Below, one piece after another: positions 12,013-21,566 of a stretch of DNA of 64,000 nucleotides (its first letter is position 1; each line of letters begins with the position of its first letter). The position numbers were made by a program, and so were the translations under genes. The DNA lies in contig BCIK01000007.1 in assembly GCA_039545295.1 (NCBI GenBank), positions 112,892-176,891 of the forward strand, in the 5' to 3' direction. The notes beneath the pieces were generated by a model. It was not told the origin of the DNA. It ran no database searches and was given only the letters and a program-made list of their open reading frames with translations. This stretch comes from Udeniomyces pyricola. Taxonomy: Eukaryota; Basidiomycota; Tremellomycetes; Cystofilobasidiales; Mrakiaceae.

Positions 12013-14071
12013 ATGGATCTCCCGCCCAAATGGTTTGAGCCTGTCTATCCCCTCTCGCACTTCCTCGGCGTGAGTCCCGCTCAGTCCATTTGACTCAATA
12101 CATTCGACTGGATGACGTCGGTTGGGAGAGCTTCCTTCCGAGTTAACTCCATCGATGGCGCCGGCAATATCGTTCATGCTCCAAGAAAGTCATCGTTTCT
12201 AAACATCGTCCATCTCTTGAATTGCTTCGAATGCATCAAAACAGTATCGACCAGTCGCTTCAAAGCATGTTCCTTCACTCCTTGACGACCCAGACCCAGA
12301 GAACCAGCCAAATGTAGCCGATGCGGAGCACGGCACAAACCGGCGGAAACATACAGTCGTCGTCGGCACGACTGGCGTCATGATGGCTCGCATCCAGCGT
12401 TTTCGAGCGCGCAAGACCGTGTCGGTCGTGGAGAACATTATACAGGTAGACAAGAACATGTTCCCCGATCAGAGTGCACCCAAGGCATGCTTGCGAGGAA
12501 GTCCAGACCCGCAAGCTTCCTGAATAGATCTCTACTATCATTCCGACCGGACCTGGCTCATCGACATCTTAATTCCTATAATTCCACATGTGCATTCTAC
12601 AGACGTTTATCGCAAGCTTTGCAGGGATTGCTATGGTCGCTCTCGTCTCACGTGGAGGACTCTATCGCCGTCACAATGCTCCCATCATCATAGGCTGGTT
12701 CGTTGCCGATTTGATCAACACCCCTACGCGCATGTAGATATACCCATCGATGAACTACTACAGCTCACCCAAATTCTAGTCGCTTACATGCCGACACGAT
12801 CGTTCATGATCAGCTTTGGAGCAGAGGCTGTCTTGCTCTATGGTGCTCCCAGTGCTCCCCTGACGCAGGTCTGTAGCTAGTGAATATGCTCATCGCACAC
12901 ACGTCATATCCGTTTCACAACGTACAAACAGATTATACACCCGTAACCTGATCATGTTACGCATATCGTTTTAATTCCGGCGTCGCCTATGATCAGTCTA
13001 CTTACCGCCTTTTGCGCTTGTCTCTCATCCGATCTATACCGCTCAGCCTAGAAACGTCATCATTGGTAACACGATGTCTGCAGCCATCGGAATGGGCATC
13101 GCCAAACTATTTTCCCTGCAACAAGGGTTCCAAGTTGGCGTCGTCGACGACCATAACTGGGTAGTCAGTATCAATATCGCTTTCTTCGCTTCTTTGTTTC
13201 CTTCTCACTTTGTGCGTCGAAGCCCTCCGCCAATCAACCGGTTCGTGCTTTCAATTCTGACAGGCTGCAGCTTTGAGTCTATCAATCGCTTTGACCGCCA
13301 TGCAAATCACGACGACGACGTAAGTGTCATCTACACAATCAAACTCAATGCCTTCCGCACCCCCATCTATCATCCCCTACGTACCTACTTGCAAGAACAC
13401 GTGCTCGTCCCTGATAAACTAGCTGTGATCCTCGCATTTGACACCTGCTTGATCGCCTAGCTGACGCGAATAACGAACGTACAACGATCTGCCGTTGTGT
13501 TTGTCGTTCCCTTTCGATTACCTCACTCATCCCAAACCTCTCACTTTATATTCCGGTGATCAGTCATCCCCCAGGAGGTGCAGCTGCCATGCTCGCAACG
13601 ACGGTCCCAGGCGCATTCGCTACTGGCTGGTGAGCGCGCAGAACATTCGCCAGATGACTTTGACTCGGTAGACTATGGATTGATTGATTAGTTCGCCTCA
13701 TTCTCATCTTTCTTTGTGTTTTATTCTCTTCCTTCCTATTTTCTTTCTCTTTTTCTTCTTTCTTCTCCTTTACCCTGCCCCTCCCCTCCCCCCGGCGAAT
13801 CTTTCGTTCCACCCATCCACCCGGTCATTCCTAACCTCTCTCATCGAACTATCGTTCCACCCTTTTTTCCCCTATCACAACTCTCAACCTACTCCATTAA
13901 AGGTTCTACGTTGCTGACGTCCTCATCGGTTCCCTTCTCCTTCTCGCCTGGGCTTGCCTGATCAACAACCTCGGTTCCCGCCGCTACCCTCAATACTGGT
14001 TGGATCCTCGGTTCGGATCACCACCCGCCGACGACGCCGATCACGACGATGCCAAGCCAGAACGACGGTGA
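12013..14071 (+). CDS. HPP family integral membrane protein
   Basis: At least seven exons. The start at 12013 gives MDLPPKWFEPVYPLSHFLG, matching the conserved opening of fungal HPP proteins. A probable charged cytoplasmic segment follows (about 12260-12455), then membrane segments: TFIASFAGIAMVALVSRGG (about 12600), FGAEAVLLYGAPSAPLTQ (about 12820), PRNVIIGNTMSAAIGMGIAK (about 13050) and ALSLSIALTAMQITTTTHPP. The diagnostic HPPGGAAAM motif is formed by splicing at about 13563. The last exon (about 13904 on) gives VADVLIGSLLLLAWACLINN and ends with an acidic tail at TGA 14069-14071. HPP proteins are proposed transporters (a cyanobacterial and plant member is linked to nitrite transport); the substrate here is unknown. 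Confidence 0.9.
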
Positions 14072-15300
14072 GAGGACCCAATCTACTTTCATATTGTAGA
14101 TGACAGAGATGAGGCATCCAGAAAAAATCAGAAGAAGACAAGAAAGCAAGACAGAAGGAAGAATAAGGAGCTGGATTGAAGGGAGACGGCGTAGTCATCG
14201 AGACGTAGAAGGGACAACAGCGAGGAGTTGAGGTGATGCAATATGATCGTTCAAAAAAAGGAACGATCGAGAAAGAACATATGGAGGGAAGAAAGAAATA
14301 GAAGAGAGAGAAAAAAAAAGTTTAACGTAAACGGGATCGACGGTGATAGACCACAATGTACGAAACGAAAGAGCTAGACAAAGAAAGAACAAAAGAACAA
14401 GAAAAAAAAAACATAGATGAATCCTATCTATCTTGAATAGGTAGATGAGGCAGACGAACGAGAAAAGAGAAAGTTCACCGAGTCGAGGGAGGTGATGAAT
14501 GAATTGAAACGTGAAAAAGCAAAAGGAACAAAAAAAGAAGATACTACTTGATTAGACATGGTGAGTTCGTGATAGATCGGGATGACATGTGCCGTCGGAA
14601 GTGTGGTTCTGCGGCAGAGGGGAAGGGGAAGAAGGGAGAGGGAAGGATGATGGGATCTATAGGATTGGATTAAAAGGTTCAAGAGATGTCGGATCCGATG
14701 CTGAATCCCAATTGATGAGCGATCGTTCGCATGGCGCATTCATCCACTAGAGAGGAGCAAAATGATCTGGAAGGGATTTTTTTCGTTGGTGTGGACACAG
14801 GGAAAGGGGGTGATCGAGGAATGGGAAAGTGCAAGGGGGGGGGGGGGGGGGGAGGAAGGAGGGGTTCAAGATGGGATAATCAGCACCATGTATTGCAAAC
14901 GCTCATCTCAGACCCGACTGGCTGTAGTCATCAAGTCCAAGAACATCGACGTTCGCCTTTCTAAGTCCTATATAAGAAAAGATGGAGGGATGAAAGAGCA
15001 AGATGATGAAGAAGGAGGAGATGCGTACATGACACGTCGGATAGAACCTTCCGGACTATGAGAGTCGAGCAGCTTGACGCGGTTCAAGCTGAAGTGAAAG
15101 TACCGTGTGTATCGAGGTAAAAACGAGAGATCGGACATCGCAGCGAGTGTGAGACGGTAAGACGAGCAGCCCAGACCACAGATAGACAAGGGATAAAAAC
15201 CAATGTTAGTCGTGTCCAGATAAACCAGAATCCAGAATAACGCGGGCTGCTATTCATGTCTGATTCTCAGTTTCAGAATGAAGACAGAGGTATGGCTACG
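14072..15300. other. convergent intergenic region with 18-G tract
   Basis: This 1.2 kb lies between the HPP gene (plus) and the helicase-like gene (minus), so it holds two 3' ends. It includes an A-rich stretch (14090-14420) and a run of 18 G at about 14835-14852. On the minus strand, at about 14900-15190, two segments remain open and look weakly protein-like. They could be extra C-terminal exons of the helicase-like gene, but no well-supported splice connects them. Confidence 0.4.
14835..14852. repeat. 18-base poly-G tract
   Basis: Eighteen uninterrupted G residues in a non-coding region between two convergent genes. Confidence 0.95.
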
Positions 15301-17572
15301 CACTATTCTTCTGAATTACTGGGAAGATCCCAATTGATGATGACTTCTACGCGATCCAACGTATGACCTTCAAATGCCGTCGTCACGAGCGGGACGATCA
15401 TGCCCCTCTTTCGGTCGCTTCCATAAATGACGCGGCACCCCGCCGGGCAATCATCCGGATTGAGTGTTGTCGTCTCAACGTTTTTTTCGAGGTCCAACGA
15501 TTTGGAGAGTTGTCGAGCAATCGCGGGCGTCGAGGCAAAGATAAAAGTCGGGTTAGGGGTAGGGAAGAGTGTTGCCAATGAGGTAAGTTTGGACGTCATG
15601 GAGGTCGTCGTGATAATGCTGTGTTTGACTTGGGAAGATCGAAGAAAGGAGAGATTGGAGGGACCTGTGAGGGCCAGATGACGTTCGGGAAGGATAGTTC
15701 GGATATACGACGCTACTTCGGGAGAGGGATCGCGAGAGAGGAGCATGATGTACTGTAGCAGCGAGAGAAGCAGGTAAACGAAGGCGCCAGCGAAGAAAAA
15801 AGAAAGAGGAGAAAGAGCGGATTAACGCAGAGTCATCAGGATGGGAAAATGAGCCTTGAGATGTGTATCGACGCATGTTGCACCCAACCCGTTGGTAAGC
15901 ATGAGACTCACTTTGAACTCTCGGCCCGCCGCAGCCCTGACAAAGTCCCACCCTCGTCTTCCTTCTTCATCATTAAACGCGCCTTCCTCAACCCCAACCC
16001 ACTTGACTCCTTCGAGCCGCAACGCGCTCGCTGTCCCACTCCTTCCGCGCCTCCCTTTGGGGCTGCAAAGATCGAAAGCGCGTCCGACCGTGCCAATGCC
16101 GACGTGAGGAGGGCGAAGAAGTAGCTTCTGAACGTCGTCCCGGGGGTCGAACGACTCGAATGTGTGCGAGTTTGTTTGAGGAGGAAGGAGATGTGAGAAG
16201 GAGTGGGCTTGCGAGCGGGAGGATGTCAACAGAAGCAGCTGGGGATTGAGTTGGGAAGGAGAAATCTGTAAGAAAAAAAAAAGTGGAAGAGCAACATACA
16301 AAAGGATGAGGTTCAGTCAATGAAAACGCAAGAAACAGCCGAGAATGCAAAATCAAGGCGTACCTCATTCAAAAGCGCCATCAGCATGCCTGTCGACTTT
16401 CCCGCTTGTCCACCTGCCAAAACGACTATACTTTTACCATCCTTGACACCCTGCATCATCTGTCTTTGAACCAGAGTAGGCCGGTCGATCCCCAAGCTCG
16501 CAAAGTGGGAGAGTGTGCGAGGATGTATGCCAAAGCTGGCAAAGTCCGCTGGTAGGTCTTCGTCCAATTGTGTGGGAGGTGGTGGGGATTGAAGAGGTAA
16601 AGAAGGCTGAGATTCAGATGTCAGGGGAATTGTATATGATGATGATGGAATAGGCGTCGTGGCGGTAGAGGTTGGTGAGTACGACGCGTCAGGTAGCGGG
16701 GCGGCCGAGCCAGGACGGGTAGGCGTCGTCGGAGGGCTTGGAAAGGAGGAGCTGCTGGCTAGAACTGCATTACTTGGTGCTGGAGCGGATGCCATTTGGG
16801 CCCGGAGCTCCGAGATGGCATTCTGAGATGTTATGGGAGGAGAATAAGGCGGAAGTCCGTCGTCTTGAAGCTAGAGAAAGAGATAAAAGAGAGCATGCAA
16901 GAATGGCATATCAGTCTTATTGGCACGCGTCTTCGTGCCCAAGTAAGGATTCAAGACGAACGGTTTGGCTGTGCTGGCCGTTGGAAAGGGCTGTGAGAAG
17001 AGATGTTAGGAGCAGAGTCTGTTGTCGAATGAGGTCCTCGAGAGCCTGGGTTGACCGAGAGGTCGATAAAGCATCCTGGAGCCTGCGGGCACAGAACGCC
17101 AAAGAGGATAACAGACAGGTAGAGGAGACGCGTGAGATATCGCAGTGAAAATCTCAGGAAGCCAGGATCAGTCAACCCGAAGCTGATCTTACTGAGTGAT
17201 AGAGGCACCGACAGCGGCAGCTGCATTGAGTGGCGGCGAGAGTGGGGCAGACGATCTATATCGAGCTGCAGCCTGTGGCGAGTCGGACGACTGAGAGGGC
17301 CGCGATGGCTCGACGTGTTGCTGCTGCTGCTGCTCTTGCTGAGGAGGCTGCCTCGACGCGGATTCATCTGATGGCTCAGCTCGCTTGACGGGCGAATCGA
17401 GGCTGAAGAGATAGGGCGAGAGATGCGTGAGTGCGTTGCGTTGCTAGCAGGCGACAGACGAGGGGCATGAGACTGGCTGAAAAAGAATGGAAGCTGACAT
17501 CATGATGAGGGCAGATGAAGCGGAAGGAGTGGATTGCAAGTTGATCGTCGGTGGCCGCCGATCCGATTGCAT
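15301..17572 (-). CDS. degenerate DEAD-box helicase-like protein
   Basis: A minus-strand, multi-exon protein built like a DEAD-box RNA helicase but with decayed motifs. A Gln/Ser/Pro-rich and coiled N-terminal part (about 16950-17450) is followed by the exon starting near 16860. The core has F-SLGIDRPTLVQRQMM (Q-motif-like), the P-loop AGGQAGKST near 16400, and LLLLTSSRSQ where motif Ia is expected. GVEEGAF takes the place of DEAD (about 15975). The second domain (15301-15750) has IFASTPA, VTTAFEGHTLD and VIINWDLPS, then a stop before any HRxGRxxR motif VI. Splices at 16364/16265 and at FK|YIM (about 15910/15747) are clean. The 5' end is unresolved: the start at 17572 leaves an awkward first junction. 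It probably binds nucleotide or RNA at most; a scaffold role is inference. Confidence 0.72.
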
Positions 17573-18017
17573 TCGCTGAGAACGACTCGAATTGTCAATT
17601 GTCAGATGAGGAGAGTGAGTTAGTCACCTTGTTCTAACAGGTTGAATATCGAATATTAAATATCGAACAGATATCATGCGCACCTCGAGCGCATCCTCAT
17701 CGTTTCCTTCTTGTCATAATTCCCATCTTCCTATCTTCTGGTAGTTCAAGAGAAAAACTTGCATGAAAATGATTGCGCGAACCAATATAGCTGCTGACGT
17801 CGTAATAGTACAACCGTCGCATCGAGGCTGCAATATCAGAGCTGTCAACAATTGGGACTTGCTTAATTATCGCCGGAACTGATCATCTCTCCTCCGGGCC
17901 GGCTTGAACCGAAAAGGCCTTTCCCGGTAAAAGGTCCTCCCTCACGAACCGTACCTCTAGAACCTCTCGTTTGTCTCGTACCTTCCATCTTCAATATTTC
18001 CTGTTCCTCCACCCAAC
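17573..18017. other. divergent promoter region
   Basis: About 445 bases between the minus-strand helicase-like gene and the plus-strand ABM gene, so it serves both as upstream region. C/T-rich just before 18018. No coding or RNA feature seen. Confidence 0.45.
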
Positions 18018-18614
18018 ATGGTTCTCACTGTCCAAGCAAGACTCGTTGCTAAGCCGGGCTCAGAAGAAACTGTCGCGTTCGTCCTCCTGTACATGCAGCC
18101 GATATCATCGCCTCGTGTTCAGCTACTGACTGCATGACAGCAACCACTATCGTTCTACGCATCGGCCATGTTACATCTATGCTTACCAACAACATCGTTC
18201 GAATCAATCTGCCGACCCCTTGTCTCGACAGTCTCGGTCTTCAAGAAGCTTCTATCGTTTACCGTACCCATACAGGAACCCTCGACTGGTTCGTCATGCG
18301 CAATACCAAGAGACCAACCCACTTCTCCATCGTCGAGCGATACACCGATATGGCCGCCATCAAAGCTCATGGCGCTTCCGATCAATACGCCAAGACGAGC
18401 AAATTGCTGGGTGATCATCTCGCTCAGCCTGTCGCCCTTGAATTGTCAGTCGAACAGAACAACACTTATAATAAAAATGCGGCGTCCATGATCGTTTTGA
18501 GTGATCACACTCGAGTATGTACGTGTAGACGCGAACAGTGTGGACTGACTCCCTGCCGGTTTAAATATATTCGACAGTTATGAGGAGCTATCAGAGGGCA
18601 AGAGCAAGCTTTGA
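18018..18614 (+). CDS. ABM (antibiotic biosynthesis monooxygenase) domain protein
   Basis: A short protein of the dimeric alpha-beta barrel ABM fold. Exon 1 begins MVLTVQARLVAKPGSEE, the typical first strand of the family. After one or more introns (exact borders uncertain between 18078 and about 18235) the core reads YRTHTGTLDWFVMRN, HFSIVERYTDMAAIKAH and KLLGDHLAQPVALE. A confident intron 18445-18577 joins ALE to FYEELSEGKSKL and the stop at 18612-18614. Members range from quinol monooxygenases to stress or heme-related proteins, and the substrate cannot be read from sequence. The family call is likely. The small size (about 110 residues) fits. Confidence 0.7.
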
Positions 18615-18965
18615 TCAACATCGTCTCTTTGCTGGCCACGACTCTCACGACTAGCCCGTACGCCGAAACAAAGAACGGAAGAAACATATATAGCATGACG
18701 TATATATTCGAACCGATAATCAAGATAACCAACGCTGAGATACGACATCAAAAGACAAAACGAAAAGGGAGGATAATAGGTGGCGTAAAGAATTGGATGA
18801 GGGGTGAGAGTAGTCAACCTGCAACTACTATTTCTTTTCTCCTCAATGCTTATCCTTCCGTCCTGACTATCTGGCTGTTGAGTACACGCACGCACATTCA
18901 CACATTCACACACATCCACGTCATATGACCAAGATCTATCTCCCAACACCTTCGCACATCTACCT
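18615..18965. other. convergent intergenic spacer
   Basis: 350 bases between the 3' ends of the ABM gene (plus) and the glutaredoxin-like gene (minus). A short CA-rich repeat (cacgcacgcacattcacacattcacaca-type) is present near 18890-18915. No coding signal. Confidence 0.45.
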
Positions 18966-20418
18966 CTACCTTCGCCTGACCACGGGCTTATTCGACCGCC
19001 TAATCCTCTGGGGTCGAGGCTCGACGAGAACGTCGTGAGCTGCGAGCATCGTTCCGAGCTTGTTGTCGGCTTGGAGCGCTTTGATCTCGGCGTAGCTACC
19101 GATGGGAGTTCCACCGAGCACGACGAGCGGGAAAGTATGGCCAGGAAGAAGTCGCGTCAGCGCGGGTCGGACGATCTGACTGTCAACTAAAGTAAAGGGA
19201 CAACAGTCAAACGTTGAGTTAGTTTATGTTTCTGTTATTGTGTTTGCGAGCCCCGAAGGTATCCAGCAATTGAGCAGCAACAGCGCCGACAAATCAGAGA
19301 GAAAAGCCATCAAGAGGACAGAAAAAAAAGGAAGAAAAACACAGAAACAAAGGAGGAACGAGTCGCTTACCTCGAGCGTCAAAGTCCACAACGGCCAATT
19401 CCATCACGCGATGGTCCTTCCTGAGGACGTTGACAACTTCCTTGGTCCAAACGTCGGATCCACCAAAAACGACGAGCTTGCCCTCGCCCTTCCACACTTC
19501 CTGCTCAAACTGCCTCATGCGCTCCCTCGATTCCTCGGTGTCGGAGTAATCGAAATCCAACAGCCATTCGGCGTGAAGCGGTTCGGTAGATGGATCGTAA
19601 GTGGTTCCAGTGATGATATTCGAGTCAGAAGTCGAAGGCGAGGACGAGGCGATGGCGGTGGCGATGGCAGCGCGACCATTTGACTCGGAGGAGGAAGCGG
19701 AAGGCATAGGCAGCGAACCATATTGAGCCGAGAGGAGAAAATGAGTAAGAGAGACCAGCTCCTGAGATGGAGAGAGAATAGATGGGGGTGAAGAAGCGGC
19801 GAGATGAGCTTGGGCGGCAGCGGCGTGAGCTTGACGTTTGTGGATACGGTGGACGTCGTTCGCACGTTCGATCGCGGTCGCAGTGGCTATTGAAGGAGGA
19901 AGGAAGGAAAAGACACGCCAAAATGATAAGCATGGCATGATCTGGAAACACTCTGCATATGTATATGGAAGGTTACATAAAAAAAAATTGAGGGGGAAAA
20001 ATTGAGAAAAGACAAACTCACCGGCAGCCTCGAGGACACGGCTCACGGGATACCCTGAGCTCTTGACCGTCGGTGAAAGAGAGCTCAACGCTGGTCCCCA
20101 AGCCTGCTTTATCTCCCCAGTCGCGATGAACCACGCGAGGGTAACGATCAGCGTCACCAGCAATGCGAGTCGGACGATGAAGCGTCGTGGACGAGAGCCC
20201 GCCGGAAGACCAAAGCTAGCGAGGAAGTGGGAGGACCGGTGACGATGCTGCTGATGTTGCTCCCGGGCGGCTTTGAGGTGATGAGAAGCGATGCGCGTTT
20301 GAATACCCGGCCAGGAAGTAGAAGACAACGAGGGGCGGCGGACAGTGGAAGGAAGGGAGGGGAAAGTTGAAGAGGAGGTAGATTCTGGGTGAACCGACGA
20401 GACGAGGGAAGCGAACAT
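18966..20418 (-). CDS. glutaredoxin-like type II membrane protein without CxxC
   Basis: Three exons (20418-20022, 19886-19371, 19186-18966) sum exactly to 377 residues. A basic, Ser-rich cytoplasmic N-terminus is followed by one strong membrane anchor (RLALLVTLIVTLAWFI, about 20120), then a Ser/Ala-rich stem. The C-terminal domain resembles the luminal Grx6/Grx7 class: EGKLVVFGGSDVWTKEVVNVL, an acidic strand AVVDFDARV, HTFPLVVLGGTPIGSYAEIKAL with the cis-proline (TFP) and GG dipeptide, and DNKLGTML. The CPYC/CxYS active site is replaced by GSDVWT, with no cysteine. Monothiol or dithiol catalysis is therefore not expected; a structural or binding role in the Golgi/ER lumen is inferred. The longer upstream reading frame to 20763 is rejected because it adds no family-like sequence. 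Confidence 0.77.
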
Positions 20419-21566
20419 GTTTCGATAGATGAGAGGGGTGATAAGACGTTGGGGAGTAGAAGAGTTTGATGAGGGGCCTGCCGTCAAGTAGAGTAGTCGG
20501 AGAACAAAAACCTGCCAGAGGCTATGAGAAGGAAGAGGGGAATAGAAGGATGTTGAGTGATGATGGTGAGTCGAAGGAACCTCGCGTGTTGGCACACAAG
20601 AAGGATTATGTTTTCTTTTAGGTTCTGTCGATCTTATTTTCCCCGGAGCCATGCATCTTAATCGTGTGACGCCGACGACTCGTGATAAGTTCTCCCCGCT
20701 TTGAAGCATCTTGCCAGGCCGGGGGAGAGACAACCCGGATGCGCGGCCGAGGGAGGAAGCCAAAAAAAGAGACGAGAAACGCCCGAAGCTCGAAGCTCGA
20801 CGCGTGGTATGATGCGCGTCATGACAGAATCCCCACGTTTTTCCCGCGAAGCTCGCCGGTCTCGCGTCAGCTCGTCGCGTCCTTCAAAAAGGCACGATAT
20901 GCACGGTTTCAGGCGACGTTGATGCGGATAACGAATTAGTAAGTATAAGTCGCCCGCGGCCAGCGGTACCAGGCGCGCACATACCTGCGCATGCTTTTGA
21001 CTGGCATGATGTACATAGCCTGTCTATATATACGTAGCCCTATGGTAGCGTACCATACATGTGTATGTATACCATGTATGCTATGGTTCGTACAAAGCGC
21101 AGGTTCGACACATATTAATGGTCACATAATACAGAACCTTTGTCGACCCTCCCGACCCGCGACCTTCGCGCACCTTGTCGAAATTGGTAACCATCTGCGA
21201 ACATCACATCCGGAAGTTTAAGTCGATCCGCCTACAGAACAACCCGTACACGCTATATACAGATGATTATCGACAAACGAATGCATTGCACATTGACTAC
21301 CAGTAGTATATGTTGTCAATCACGATCAAACGCGACTTGAGGGAAAGAGTTTCGAGAGATGAAGAGTACAGGATACAACGAGTCAAATGGCCGAAGAGAT
21401 CAGGTGTAGTCTAATCCACGGAATCCACAGACAACGAATAAAAAAAAGCAAGAAAACTCTAGACACAACATGAAGCACAAGAAGGAGAAAACTTCCACGT
21501 AGAAAGGGTCATGTACATTGTACGTAAGATCCACATCTGACCCACTTCGCCTCAAAAGCATCCATC
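20419..21566. other. intergenic region
   Basis: 1.15 kb between the promoter of the glutaredoxin-like gene and the 3' end of the carboxypeptidase gene, both minus strand. It has a CGCG-rich part near 20800-20990 and imperfect repeats of tgtatgtatacc/atgtat type near 21050-21080. No coding, tRNA or mobile-element signal recognised. Confidence 0.4.

Noticed and set aside
14428..14739. Possible short minus-strand gene
   Set aside because: Ser/His-rich frame in an A/G-rich 3' flank with no domain, no introns and no adjacent promoter features.
16313..17371. Reading the helicase-like N-terminus in the frame beginning MNPRRGS
   Set aside because: That frame splices into a nonsense continuation, whereas the Gln-rich frame joins cleanly to the coiled segment LQDALSTSRSTQALEDLI.
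18197..18207. tRNA-like GTTCGAATC box near the ABM gene
   Set aside because: No upstream A box at the right distance and no acceptor stem pairing; the surrounding sequence belongs to the ABM gene.
20419..20763. N-terminal extension of the glutaredoxin-like protein to 20763
   Set aside because: The extra 115 residues are low-complexity and His/Ser-rich, include typical promoter C/T composition, and the Met at 20418 leaves a normal type II membrane protein.
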